Below are positions 15,113 through 23,225 of a DNA stretch of 33,757 bases, piece after piece (the stretch's first letter is position 1; every line of letters begins with the position of its first letter). Source of the DNA: Nostoc sp. LEGE 12450 (lineage in GTDB: Bacteria > Cyanobacteriota > Cyanobacteriia > Cyanobacteriales > Nostocaceae); assembly GCF_015206895.1 (NCBI RefSeq), contig NZ_JADEXU010000083.1, forward strand, positions 1 to 33,757. The letters run 5' to 3'. Under the pieces are notes generated by a model. That model had not been told where the DNA came from. It saw only the letters and a list, made by a program, of their open reading frames with translations, and ran no database searches. The position numbers were made by a program, and so were the translations under genes.

Positions 15113-15670
15113 TTACACTAAATAGTACTTTACCCCTCTTAACCAAGAGGGGTTTTTAATTAAGGGGAGATTGAAGAGCAATTTTAAGGAAGAGTGGAAG
15201 TGAACTGCTTCCTCTACAAATGCATAGGGAGGAGTTAAATCAGCCCCTCCACCAAACCACCAAATTGGGCCAGCCTCAAAGTAGCGGTAGTTAAGGTTTA
15301 CTGTTGGTACGTAGGGATTGCGAGGATGCAATACCATAAAAGTTCCCGTGGCAAAAAACTTATGTCCGGCCGCTTCTGGTCGTTGAGCCAAAATTGCAGG
15401 CGGTAGTCCATTTCCCCAAACTGCGGAAAAGTTCATGCCGCCCTGTTCAAACACCCGCCCTTCTCCTCCTTCTGCTCGCTCCCAGTAGTCTTGATGAAAG
15501 CGTGCTTCCCCGTCAAGTTGCTCTAAACCTGTGCAAATCTCATCCTGTAAGTTCTGCATGAATTGCTGCACTCGCTCCCGTGAATCCTTGGGTATCGTGT
15601 TGGTAGGTGATGCCAGCAATACTGTGTTATTTGTAGATTTTTGCAGAGAATTATCAGAATGACGACTCAT
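15113..15670 (-). pseudogene. hemF: Coproporphyrinogen III oxidase, C-terminally truncated
   Basis: A 185-codon frame. Residues about 27-160 are clear HemF: ICTGLEQLDG, FHQDYWERAEGGEGR, GMNFSAVWG, MVLHPRNPYVPTVNLNYRYF and IWWFGGGADLTPPYAFVEEAVHFH. Full-length HemF is about 320-350 residues, but here similarity stops after HFHSSLK and a short unrelated tail ends in the terminator hairpin of the facing gene. The lost half contains the conserved C-terminal sheet, so it should be inactive. HemF performs oxygen-dependent decarboxylation in haem and chlorophyll synthesis; an intact copy or HemN must be elsewhere. It is divergent from acsF. Confidence 0.8.
15133..15157 (+). terminator. Rho-independent terminator
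   Basis: Perfect stem CCCCTCTT/AAGAGGGG with loop AACC, followed by TTTTT. It lies 68 bp after the secreted-protein gene. The same bases encode the last residues of the truncated hemF frame on the other strand. Confidence 0.7.
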
Positions 15671-15892
15671 CTTAAAACCTCTAAAACTTTATTTATTTTT
15701 AAATAAATACATAGTTGTTTAGTTATTAAAATTGGAGAAGTTTGAAAACTTAATAAATTTAGGACTTATACACAGGTTAGTCTGTAGGGCATTTCCTCTT
15801 TTACTGAAGGATTGTAAAGAGGTCTAGCAAAAGAACAATATTTATTATAACTTGATAACTATAGAACTATTTAACTCCTTACCGCATTACAC

Positions 15893-16948
15893 ATGGTTAA
15901 TACCCTACCCAAGCCAGAAATTAAAACCCCCAGCAAAGAAACTGTACTCACCCCACGGTTTTACACTACAGATTTTGAAACTGCCGCCAACCTGGATTTG
16001 TCTGCCCAGGAGACGGAGTTAAAGGCAATGCTGGCAGAAATGCGGACAGACTACAACCGTCATCATTTTGTTCGGGATGAGGTGTTTAACCAGTCTTGGG
16101 AACACATTGAGGGTGAAGCAAGACAGGCATTTATTGAGTATTTGGAGCGTTCTTGCATTTCTGAGTTTTCCGGCTTCTTGCTATTCAAAGAACTATCCCG
16201 CAAGCTGAAAAATCGCAGTCCACTGCTAGCGGAAATATTTCAACTGATGGCACGTGATGAAGCTCGCCATGCCGGATTTCTCAACAAAGCAATGGGCGAT
16301 TTTAAACTCTCCCTGGATTTAGGCAATGTTACTAAAACCCGCACCTATACATTTTTCCCAATTGAGTGGGTACTTTACACCGTTTACTTATCAGAAAAAA
16401 TCGGGTACTGGCGTTACATTATTATCTACAGACATCTAGAAAAGCACCCAGAAAACGAGTTTTACCCGATCTTTCAATATTTTGAGAGTTGGTGTCAGGA
16501 TGAAAACCGTCACGGGGATATATTCAAGGCGCTTTTACGTTCTCAACCGCAACTGTGGAACAACTGGAAAGCTAGGTTGTGGAGTCGCTTTTTCTTGTTA
16601 TCGGTATTTGCTACCCACACTTTGACAGTTCATGAACGGGCTGGTTTTTACACGTCATTGGGACTTGATGCGACGGAATTTGACCGAGAAGTTGTTCGTA
16701 ACACTAATGAGACTGCGGGCCGAGCTTTCCCTGTAATGTTGAATACCGAACATCCCAAGTTTTTTCCACGCCTGCAACGCTGCGCGGGTTACAACATGAA
16801 AATTGCAGAGATTGAGAGCAGTTCTGTGCCCAAAGTTGTGAAGCTGATTCGCAAACTACCTTTGATTGCAGCAATTGTTTGGAATCTACTGTTGGTTTAC
16901 CTAATTAAACCTGTTGATGCTGAAGCTTTGCGGGAAACTGTGCGTTAA
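15893..16948 (+). CDS. acsF: Oxygen-dependent Mg-protoporphyrin IX monomethyl ester (oxidative) cyclase
   Basis: A 351-residue diiron enzyme that closes the fifth ring of chlorophyll at the membrane. The di-iron ligands are visible: ERSCISEFSGFLLFKEL (Glu85/Glu91 region), RDEARHAGF (E123-x-x-H126) and QDENRHGD (E204-x-x-H207). PIEWVLYTVYLSEKIGYWRY and the later helices complete the fold. Length fits the AcsF/ChlA family (about 350-360). Many cyanobacteria have two forms, one for low oxygen; the sequence alone does not decide which this is. A truncated hemF gene faces away from its promoter region. Two strong hairpins follow (16959-17014 and 17071-17119). Confidence 0.92.
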   Translation: MVNTLPKPEIKTPSKETVLTPRFYTTDFETAANLDLSAQETELKAMLAEMRTDYNRHHFVRDEVFNQSWEHIEGEARQAFIEYLERSCISEFSGFLLFKELSRKLKNRSPLLAEIFQLMARDEARHAGFLNKAMGDFKLSLDLGNVTKTRTYTFFPIEWVLYTVYLSEKIGYWRYIIIYRHLEKHPENEFYPIFQYFESWCQDENRHGDIFKALLRSQPQLWNNWKARLWSRFFLLSVFATHTLTVHERAGFYTSLGLDATEFDREVVRNTNETAGRAFPVMLNTEHPKFFPRLQRCAGYNMKIAEIESSSVPKVVKLIRKLPLIAAIVWNLLLVYLIKPVDAEALRETVR

Positions 16949-16958
16949 ATTTGGCACT

Positions 16959-17014
16959 TACTGCTGTAAACTATGCATTCCATGATTCTAGAAAATGCGT
17001 AGTTTACAGCAGTA
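16959..17014. repeat. Long hairpin 3' of acsF
   Basis: A 21-bp stem with one mismatch: TACTGCTGTAAACTATGCATT at 16959-16979 pairs with 16994-17014, leaving a 14-base loop. No T run follows, so it is not a classic terminator; it may be a repeat element or an mRNA-stabilising structure. Confidence 0.55.
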
Positions 17015-17070
17015 GGCATCGCCCTTAAAATTCACCAATATATTTCTATTGTGCCTTTGACTTGATTGGC

Positions 17071-17119
17071 AAAAACCAGTGCTGAGTGTAGTGTTTTTCT
17101 TCACTCAGCACTGGTTTTT
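17071..17119. terminator. Bidirectional terminator between acsF and the YdeP-type gene
   Basis: An 18-bp perfect inverted repeat (starts AAAAACCAGTGCTGAGTG; second arm 17102-17119) with a 13-base loop. The A run on one side and the T run on the other let it act on both strands, for acsF and for the convergent oxidoreductase ending at 17214. Confidence 0.75.
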
Positions 17120-17213
17120 GTCAAAAGTTCGATCGCTATTGAGTAAACGCTGTTTACTTCCCCAGCTAAAGGAATCTGGTAAATCTGTAGCGGATAGGCT
17201 GATGAGACTTGAT

Positions 17214-19436
17214 TCAGATTTTTTTCAACCGTGCGATCGCATTATAATCAGGAACCCCTTCTAGCGATCGCTTACTTTTATCTAGTAGCACATTCCCTTC
17301 GGGCCAATGGACTTGCAAGTTTCCTGACTGAATTGGCGCAATATAAACTTGACAGAACAACTCACCTAACTCATTCTTAAGAATTACCTTATCCCCATCT
17401 TTTAAATCCAACAGTGCCGCATCAGCAGCATTTATTAGCACTGCCTCTCGCACCGCCCCAGTAATTGCATCCTTACGTTCCTGTACCATACTATTAAATT
17501 GCTTGCCTCGGCGCGTTGCTACTAAGAAATAACCTTCTGGTAATTCCCTTTGGCGTGGCAATAATACGCCAAAGTGCGCCTTCCCATCGGGTGTAGGGAA
17601 GTTCCAACCAAAACACAAATGTGACCCGCCATACTGAAATTGATCGCCAGCCTGCTGTAAGTGTTGAATCCCAGCATATTGGGGGACAACTTGAGCAATT
17701 TCTTGACGGATAGCAGCTGTGTCAGCAAAAGCCAGCTTATCTGCCAAATCTGGTTGCACGCGCCTTACTAATTCTAGAAAAACTTCCCACTCTGGACGCG
17801 CTTCTCCAATGCGCGGTCCTAGAATTTCTGGACTGAAAATTACCCGGCGTTCAGTATTAGTTTCTGTTACTCCCCCTGGTATTTCGTAGCGAGTCGTCGC
17901 AGGTAAAAGCACCACAGTATCAGCAGGTTCCACCAGCATTTGGCTGGAGAGAACAATATCCGTATGTACCCGCAACGGTATTTTCTTCAGCGCCGCTTCC
18001 ACATAATCTGGTTCTGGCAGCACTTCTAAAAAATTCCCTCCCACGGAAAACAACACATCTAATTCCCCCTGATATGCGGCATTAATCATTTCTGGAGCAA
18101 TTAAACCTTTACTTGCTGGCACATCAAAGCCCCAATGCTGACTCAATTGGGCAGCATTTTCTGGGGTAATGGGTTTACCACCGGGAAATACTGTGGCGTA
18201 ACACCCCATTTCTGCCCCACCCTGTACCCCAGAGTGGCCGCGAATTGGCATTAAACCGCAGCCTTCCCGACCGACAAAACCTTTGGTAAGAGCTAAGTTG
18301 ATGATACTTCGCACATTATCTTCGCCGCATTCATGCTGGGTAATGCCCATACTCCAAACAAATACGGCTTTACTGGCTTCTTTGACCATTTTGGCAAAGA
18401 CGTACATTTGCTCACGGGATGTACCAGAAAGCCGCTCTAATTCTTCCCAAGATTGCCTTTCTAAAGATGTTTTGAGTTCGGCAAAGCCAACTGTGTGTAA
18501 ATCTATAAATGACTGGTCTACCCAGTTGTTAGCGATTATATGTTTAATTGTGCCATTCAAAAATGCTATATCCCCGCCCATGTTGATTAAGAAGAAGTCT
18601 TCGGCAAACTTTGTACCGAAAACGGCACTTTCCACAATTGAGGGCACCCAGTAGCGCTCCATTCCTGGTTCGCGGTAAGTGTTAACGACTACAATTTTCG
18701 TGCCAGCTTTTTTGGCGTAATGGAGATACTTAACGGTGACTGGCTGATTATTGGCAACGTTGGAACCAATGAAGACTAATAAATCAGTACCAATCCAGTC
18801 TTTATAAGAACAGGTGGTGGCCCCTGCACCCAGAGCAGCTTTCAGTCCCGCCGTACTGGGAGAATGGCAGATGCGGGCAGCATTATCAATATTATTGCTT
18901 CCCATTGCCCGCACAGCTTTTTGGGTGGCATAATAAGTTTCGTTGACAGTTCCGCGACTGGTAATATAAAAACTAAGGCGGTCTGGTGTAGTGGCGCGAA
19001 TGCGATCGCTAATTACCCCTAAAGCTTCATCCCAACTAATACGGCGAAAGCCTTTTTCCCCGCGTTGACGCATCATCGGGAAAGGAAGTCTTCCCAAGTC
19101 GCGTAATTGGGCACTTTTTTGCTTTTGTAACTGCGAGACATCCTCCAATAGCACAGGGTCAAAAGCTGGCATAGTATTCATCCGCAACAGCCGCAACCGG
19201 ACATTGCAGAGATGGATGCCATCTAAAGTCCAATCCTTCATCCCGGTTGTTCCAAGAGCGCAACCATCACAAACACCTTTATCAAGAATATTCCACGCAT
19301 AAGGTAGTTTGTCACGAGACAGCCAGATTGCCCGAAAAACCTCCCAGTAGTTATTAGGGTACTGTTCGCCAATACCGAAAGGCTTCCAACTCGCCCAGTG
19401 CTGGGGTGTCCAATATTTCTTGGGTTTAGGCAACAT
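17214..19436 (-). CDS. FdhF/YdeP-family molybdopterin oxidoreductase
   Basis: A 740-residue molybdopterin enzyme. N-terminal KPFGIGEQYPNNYWEVFRAIW and GVCDGCALGTTGMKD are typical of the FdhF/YdeP (formate dehydrogenase alpha-like) group. Cys58, Cys61 and Cys79 (counted from the upstream TTG at 19442) could help hold a cluster, but the fourth ligand of a standard [4Fe-4S] site is not obvious. FRRISWDEALGVISDRI and NNIDNAARICHSPSTAGLKAALG mark the domain binding the molybdopterin cofactor. The C-terminal molybdopterin-binding barrel starts near YFLVATRRGKQFNSMVQ and has DAALLDLKDGDKVILKNELGE. The reaction is unknown. I chose ATG 19436 (MLPKPKKYW); a TTG two codons earlier is possible. It diverges from an ArsR gene, with a candidate operator in between. 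Confidence 0.87.
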   Translation of the reverse strand: MLPKPKKYWTPQHWASWKPFGIGEQYPNNYWEVFRAIWLSRDKLPYAWNILDKGVCDGCALGTTGMKDWTLDGIHLCNVRLRLLRMNTMPAFDPVLLEDVSQLQKQKSAQLRDLGRLPFPMMRQRGEKGFRRISWDEALGVISDRIRATTPDRLSFYITSRGTVNETYYATQKAVRAMGSNNIDNAARICHSPSTAGLKAALGAGATTCSYKDWIGTDLLVFIGSNVANNQPVTVKYLHYAKKAGTKIVVVNTYREPGMERYWVPSIVESAVFGTKFAEDFFLINMGGDIAFLNGTIKHIIANNWVDQSFIDLHTVGFAELKTSLERQSWEELERLSGTSREQMYVFAKMVKEASKAVFVWSMGITQHECGEDNVRSIINLALTKGFVGREGCGLMPIRGHSGVQGGAEMGCYATVFPGGKPITPENAAQLSQHWGFDVPASKGLIAPEMINAAYQGELDVLFSVGGNFLEVLPEPDYVEAALKKIPLRVHTDIVLSSQMLVEPADTVVLLPATTRYEIPGGVTETNTERRVIFSPEILGPRIGEARPEWEVFLELVRRVQPDLADKLAFADTAAIRQEIAQVVPQYAGIQHLQQAGDQFQYGGSHLCFGWNFPTPDGKAHFGVLLPRQRELPEGYFLVATRRGKQFNSMVQERKDAITGAVREAVLINAADAALLDLKDGDKVILKNELGELFCQVYIAPIQSGNLQVHWPEGNVLLDKSKRSLEGVPDYNAIARLKKI

Positions 19437-19542
19437 AGCCAAAATATAGTGTATTTCTTTAAGGCTACCGTTTTGAGTAGCAAATGAGTAGCAAAGTGGC
19501 TAAACCCATTACTGTAGCCGAACGTATCATGAATCTAGTCCG

Positions 19543-19587
19543 AAGTATGGCTATGCCACACTGGGCGAACAAAAATCAAAGCGGATT
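19543..19587. repeat. Dispersed short repeat, copy 1
   Basis: AGTATGGCT-x-TGC, then GCGAACA and AAAGCGGATT are shared, with small changes, with 20854-20887. A weaker match (ACAAATTAAAG) lies at 14201-14211, at the broken end of the CadD relic. Confidence 0.4.
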
Positions 19588-19622
19588 GCTATAGCAATAA
19601 CTCAACTACGCTATTATAAAAT

Positions 19623-19644
19623 TTAATAACTAATTAGCTATTAA
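19623..19644. promoter_or_regulatory. Candidate ArsR-type operator
   Basis: A 22-bp imperfect palindrome, TTAATA-A-CTAATTAG-C-TATTAA, with matching outer and inner arms and two central-flank mismatches. It lies 31 bp before the ArsR start codon, in the region shared with the divergent oxidoreductase gene. ArsR/SmtB repressors bind such AT-rich dyads. Confidence 0.5.
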
Positions 19645-19675
19645 AAAAATATTATACCGACTATTAAATCTCCCT

Positions 19676-20041
19676 ATGCCAACAAAAACTAAGCCACACA
19701 AGTCCGATCCAGCTGTTCTCGTGGCAGTTGCTGACTACTTCAAGGTTTTATCAGAGGCTAGTCGGCTACAGATTTTGGCCTGTCTAAAATCAGGGCCAAT
19801 GAATGTGATGGAAATTGCCGAGGTTACTAGCTTAGGTCAGGCAAATCTATCTAAGCATCTGAAAGTGTTAACTCAAGCAGGGATTCTATCTCGTCAGCCC
19901 AAAGGCACGAGTGCCTATTACGAGATTGCCGAACCAATGATTTTTGAGCTTTGTGAGTTAGCGTGCGATCGCATTAGTGAGCGCGTGCAACAGCAGGCTG
20001 AAAGCTTGAAAGTCCTTCGAAGTAAAACAGCAGTTTTTTGA
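19676..20041 (+). CDS. ArsR/SmtB-family transcriptional regulator
   Basis: A 121-residue winged-helix repressor. FKVLSEASRLQILACLKSG (22-40) starts the DNA-binding domain, NVMEIAEVTSLGQANLSKHLKVLTQAGIL (43-71) is the helix-turn-helix with the recognition helix QANLSKHLKVL, and RQPKGTSAYYEIAE is the wing. The usual metal box ELCVCDL in the third helix is absent; cysteines are Cys35, Cys93 and Cys97 (ELCELACD), so a C-terminal Cys pair may sense metal, thiol or redox state. It stands divergent from the molybdopterin oxidoreductase, which suggests that gene as its target. Autoregulation through the dyad at 19623-19644 is likely. Confidence 0.87.
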   Translation: MPTKTKPHKSDPAVLVAVADYFKVLSEASRLQILACLKSGPMNVMEIAEVTSLGQANLSKHLKVLTQAGILSRQPKGTSAYYEIAEPMIFELCELACDRISERVQQQAESLKVLRSKTAVF

Positions 20042-20093
20042 AAAAGACCTGATGCCTTAATTGGGTAAAATGTCTTCCTAACTGCTGGTAGTT

Positions 20094-20116
20094 AGGGGCA
20101 CAACGATTATGCCCCT
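20094..20116. repeat. Palindromic repeat between convergent genes
   Basis: AGGGGCA and TGCCCCT form a perfect 7-bp stem with a 9-base loop. The GGGGC-A...T-GCCCC form is a widespread cyanobacterial intergenic palindrome, and could terminate either gene. Confidence 0.5.
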
Positions 20117-20136
20117 ACAAGTGATTCATATTCCGT

Positions 20137-20475
20137 TTAATCTTCGTCAAGGGCTGGGAAAGCTTCTTCAATCTGCCACAACTTATCTTTGTTTTCAACA
20201 AACCAAATACGAGTTTCGGGAGTTAATTTACTCCAAATGACTTCAACCGGGATGTGAGGAGATGCATATTGGTACTGCTGACCAAGTGATTTGAGATTGT
20301 CTGCCACATCATGGGGAATTCCGAATTGTTCCCAGTCAACTGTTATATGTCTTCCCGAAACTCCGGCTGTGGGGTCGAAAATCAATTGTGCCGATCTGAC
20401 TAAATCAGCAAAGTGTTTCGGTTTGAGTTTGGTGATCTCTTGAAGTTGGAGTGATTCGTTATGCTCTTGAGACAT
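20137..20475 (-). CDS. Small acidic protein of unknown function
   Basis: A 112-residue protein I do not recognise. It has no signal peptide or membrane helix. It begins MSQEHNESLQLQEITKLKPKHFADL and contains GVSGRHITVDWEQFGIPHDVADNLKSLG, with several aromatic residues, and ends in an acidic tail (EEAFPALDED). It stands alone on the minus strand, convergent with arsR. The clear boundaries, ordinary composition and absence of internal stops support a real gene, probably a conserved cyanobacterial hypothetical. Confidence 0.65.
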   Translation of the reverse strand: MSQEHNESLQLQEITKLKPKHFADLVRSAQLIFDPTAGVSGRHITVDWEQFGIPHDVADNLKSLGQQYQYASPHIPVEVIWSKLTPETRIWFVENKDKLWQIEEAFPALDED

Positions 20476-20988
20476 TATCGCCGCAGTGGTAAAGATTAGT
20501 GGTGTTTGAACTTACTGGCAGAGACTTTGATCCCAATATTTTTACTTTAGCGCAGAGCCGCTAACTTGATCTTGATTTAATCAGACACTAATTTTCAGAC
20601 CATCTAAAAAGAAACAATGCGATAGCTGTGCCAAGTTAAGGAAGAACATACTCATAGCTGTATAATTTGCAGCATTTTTTCATGTCGGGTGGTATTGCAG
20701 TGAAATTACCACTGCTTATGTCTCGTTTTTAGGCACGGTATTTAGGTTATAAAGATGGTTATTTTAAAACTTTTAAAATTTTTCGCTAATCTCTAGAGGC
20801 TAGATTCGTTACTGCAATAGCAAATAATAATTATCAAGCTGCACCAGGCTAGTAAGTATGGCTGTGCGAACACAAATTAAAGCGGATTCCTTTAAAATAC
20901 AAAACTCTTGCTATATCTATTGCAGTTTAGCTTAAGTCAATGCCAAAATGTAAATACATTTTTCCCAGTCAAACAATAGGATAAAACA
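20476..20988. other. Intergenic region with dispersed repeat, upstream of the STAS gene
   Basis: I see no gene. GCAGTG/CACTGC form a small hairpin at about 20697-20715. The dispersed repeat copy lies at 20854-20887. AGGA at about 20979-20982 is the likely ribosome-binding site for 20989. Confidence 0.4.
20854..20887. repeat. Dispersed short repeat, copy 2
   Basis: AGTATGGCTGTGCGAACACA followed by AATTAAAGCGGATT is similar to 19543-19587, where an extra stretch lies between the GGCT and GCGAAC parts. Confidence 0.4.
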
Positions 20989-21315
20989 ATGAGCATGAAC
21001 GTAAAATTACTAGAATTATCTGGAATTTTAGATGGTATTAGAGGTAATGAACTGCGTCGTGAAGTTAGCGATATTCTGCTAACTGGAACCGATATATTGT
21101 TACTTGATATGAAAGAAGTAAAGTTTATCGATAGCTCTGGTTTAGGTGCTTTAGTCTCAGCAATGCAAATGGCGCGAAATGCTAATACCAAACTTTTTGT
21201 TTGTTCAATCAGCGATCAAGTTAGAATGTTGTTTGAATTGACTAAAATGGATAGAATTTTTCAAACCTTCGCTGACCAAGATGAATTCAATCGCCAAGTA
21301 TTGGCAACACAGTAA
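20989..21315 (+). CDS. STAS-domain anti-sigma factor antagonist (RsbV-like)
   Basis: A 108-residue single STAS domain. VKFIDSSGLGALVSAM (45-60) holds the phosphorylation motif D-S-S-G-L-G, with Ser50 expected to be the modified serine. LLLLDMKEV and KLFVCSISDQVRMLFELTKMDRIF complete the fold. Unphosphorylated STAS proteins bind and block a kinase-type anti-sigma partner in the cytosol; phosphorylation by the kinase frees it. The kinase-like gene at 22809 and the PP2C phosphatase at 21359 lie next to it, so this is one part of a partner-switching set. The genes are not an operon: the phosphatase is convergent. Confidence 0.88.
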   Translation: MSMNVKLLELSGILDGIRGNELRREVSDILLTGTDILLLDMKEVKFIDSSGLGALVSAMQMARNANTKLFVCSISDQVRMLFELTKMDRIFQTFADQDEFNRQVLATQ

Positions 21316-21358
21316 GTTCCTAGACTAGCCTAAATTGGAATCTGCACATTTGACTATA

Positions 21359-22549
21359 CTAACCAAAGTTAACTTTTACCAAAGAGAAGTCATCATCAAG
21401 ATTATCTTGATAATTCAAGATAGGAATCTTCGCTAATAGTTGATTTAGAATACAGGGGTCTTTTAGACTATGTTTAGTTAGTAAGTCAATGAAAGCATCA
21501 ATACCCCAAATTTTACCATCTGACTGATTAATTTCATAAACACCATCACTAAAAATGTATAAAATACCATTCTCTTCGATCTGAAAAATAGCCTCTTCAA
21601 ACTGGACATCAGGTAAAAAGCCAATTGGGAGATCCAAAGAACTTAGCTGTTTAACTCGGATGTTTGTTGTAGAGGCATTCGATAACAGTAAAGCTGGTGG
21701 ATGTCCGGCATTAGCATAAATAAGTTGACGTTTCAAACGGTGATAAACTCCATACCAGATTGTGAAGTATTTATCACCGTGCTTCGTCATTTGAAAGGCG
21801 TGATTGAGCGCTTTTAAGACTTCACTTGGTTGACAAAAGTTGGTGTTTGGTAGAGATTGCGATCGCAAAACATTCAGCACGGATACAGATAGGAGGGCTG
21901 AACCCACGCCATGACCTGATACATCCAACAAATAAATTGCCAAATTATCCTCGTCGATCCAATAATGGTCAAAGCAATCACCTCCTAGCTGTGCTGAGGG
22001 AATAAACAGATTTTCTGTAGTTACTGCTCCTATGAGCGGTGAGGGTAAGAGCGATCGCACATAATCAGCAGCCTCAGCTAATTCTGCCTCCAAAATTTGC
22101 TTTTGGGTTTGTAAATCTTGATTTAGTGTCTCTAAAACTTCTTTTTGACTTTGTAAATCCTGATTTAACTGGTGTAATCTTAGTCCTGCTCTTACCCGCG
22201 CTTTCAATTCATTCATCTCTATTGGTTTAGAGATAAACTCATCTGCTCCAGCGTCAAGTCCTCTAACTCGATCTTCCTCCTCTCCTCGAGCTGCTCCCCT
22301 AGCCGTCAATAGAATAAAAAAAGTAGTTGCCAACTCTGGATCTGTTCTAATTCGACGACACACTTCTAGCCCATCTAACTGGGACATCATCCAGTCACAG
22401 ATAATCAAAGCAGGACGTAGTAATTGTGCTTGTCTAATTCCTTCCTCGCCATTTTTGGCGACACTGGTATCATAGCCCTGATTTTGGAGTGTTTTTTTCA
22501 GTACTGTTCGCACTATAGGGTCATCATCAATAACCAAAATTTTAAACAT
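21359..22549 (-). CDS. Response regulator with C-terminal PP2C (RsbU/SpoIIE-type) phosphatase
   Basis: A 396-residue protein. Residues 1-120 are a receiver domain with acidic pocket DDD (8-10), phospho-acceptor Asp52 (IICDWMMSQLDG) and Lys108 in FISKPIE. Residues about 125-165 form a coiled coil of repeated LNQDLQSQKEVLE/LNQDLQTQKQILE units. Residues 166-396 are a SpoIIE-type PP2C phosphatase: AQLGGDCFDHYWID (metal-binding GGD at 189-191), DVSGHGVGSALLS (209-221), NAGHPPALL and LYIFSDGVYE. Phosphorylation of the receiver would set phosphatase activity towards the phospho-STAS protein. The neighbouring STAS, HATPase and hybrid kinase genes make it the link between a phosphorelay and a partner switch. 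Its gene is convergent with the STAS gene. Confidence 0.9.
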   Translation of the reverse strand: MFKILVIDDDPIVRTVLKKTLQNQGYDTSVAKNGEEGIRQAQLLRPALIICDWMMSQLDGLEVCRRIRTDPELATTFFILLTARGAARGEEEDRVRGLDAGADEFISKPIEMNELKARVRAGLRLHQLNQDLQSQKEVLETLNQDLQTQKQILEAELAEAADYVRSLLPSPLIGAVTTENLFIPSAQLGGDCFDHYWIDEDNLAIYLLDVSGHGVGSALLSVSVLNVLRSQSLPNTNFCQPSEVLKALNHAFQMTKHGDKYFTIWYGVYHRLKRQLIYANAGHPPALLLSNASTTNIRVKQLSSLDLPIGFLPDVQFEEAIFQIEENGILYIFSDGVYEINQSDGKIWGIDAFIDLLTKHSLKDPCILNQLLAKIPILNYQDNLDDDFSLVKVNFG

Positions 22550-22808
22550 AAATTAAAGTTTACTAAGTAAATTGAAGAAGAATTTAGAAGTCAGAATGGG
22601 CTACGTGTAGCGTAGCGTCCCGCAGGCTTGACGCTCTGCTATCCGCTCTTTCCGTCAGAATTCAGAATGAATTCTGATTCGCTTAAAAAGAAGTAATTGC
22701 TCTAATTCAACTTATATGCAATTTAGTTTTAAATGTATAGTGAAAATACTCAAATTAAATAAATTAAATACGAATAGGATCGTCTCAAAATATTTTATGG
22801 GTTAAGAA
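22550..22808. other. Divergent promoter region with nested repeats
   Basis: It lies between the phosphatase and the RsbW-like gene. The repeat at 22586-22680 fills much of it. The rest is AT-rich and probably carries both promoters. Confidence 0.4.
22586..22680. repeat. Nested Nostoc-type repeats (GAAGTCAGAA unit and GTAGCGTAGCGTCCCGCAGGC unit)
   Basis: A GAAGTCAGAAT word is followed by a block with GTAGCGTAGCGTCCCGCAGG. It ends in a perfect 10-bp hairpin, TCAGAATTCA/TGAATTCTGA with a GAA loop at 22655-22677. The GC-rich block seems inserted in the AT-rich one. Confidence 0.5.
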
Positions 22809-23225
22809 GTGAAAAATAAAATTTATCTAAAAGTCAACACAGACCTGACAGCATCATCTCAAGTATTATTTTGGTTCGATCAGATGAATCAGCCGCCTAT
22901 TCCTAACAAAGAAATTTGGTGGCAATGTCAAACACTTTTGATAGAAGGCTTTACCAACATTGTTGAACATGCACACAAAAACTTACCTATTGAAACTCCT
23001 ATTGAAATAGAAGCTGTACGGGTAAATCAATATATAGAAATTCGCATTTGGTCTCAAGGTGAGCCATTTGACTTAGAGCAGCAATTGCGGCAAATAGCTG
23101 AATTTGATGAGAATGAGCAAGACCGAGGGCGGGGTTTAAAAATTATGTCTGCCATTGCCGACAAATTGAGTTATGAGCCAACAGGAGACAATCGTTACTG
23201 TTTATTTATTAGTAAATATTATTAA
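22809..23225 (+). CDS. RsbW-like anti-sigma regulatory factor (HATPase_c)
   Basis: A 138-residue GHKL ATPase domain alone, with a GTG start. LLIEGFTNIVEHAHKN (about 43-58) is the N-box with catalytic Glu and Asn. The turn GEPFDLEQQL replaces the usual D-x-G-x-G of the G1 box, and DRGRGLKIMSAIADKLSYEP is the G2/lid region. Proteins of this type phosphorylate a STAS antagonist and, when free, sequester a sigma factor or another target. It is divergent from the RsbU-like gene and close to the STAS gene at 20989, which makes the three a likely functional set. Its target is not in the window. Confidence 0.85.
   Translation: MKNKIYLKVNTDLTASSQVLFWFDQMNQPPIPNKEIWWQCQTLLIEGFTNIVEHAHKNLPIETPIEIEAVRVNQYIEIRIWSQGEPFDLEQQLRQIAEFDENEQDRGRGLKIMSAIADKLSYEPTGDNRYCLFISKYY

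Larger units (their letters stand above)
19437..19675. other. Divergent promoter region of the YdeP-type and arsR genes
   Basis: It holds the dyad at 19623-19644 and a copy of a dispersed repeat at about 19543-19587 (AGTATGGCT ... GCGAAC ... AAAGCGGATT), which recurs at about 20854-20887. Confidence 0.5.

Noticed and set aside
20989..23225. The hmpUVW hormogonium motility set
   Set aside because: The same three protein types occur, but the phosphatase here has a receiver domain and the genes are not in one operon; I cannot assign it by sequence alone.
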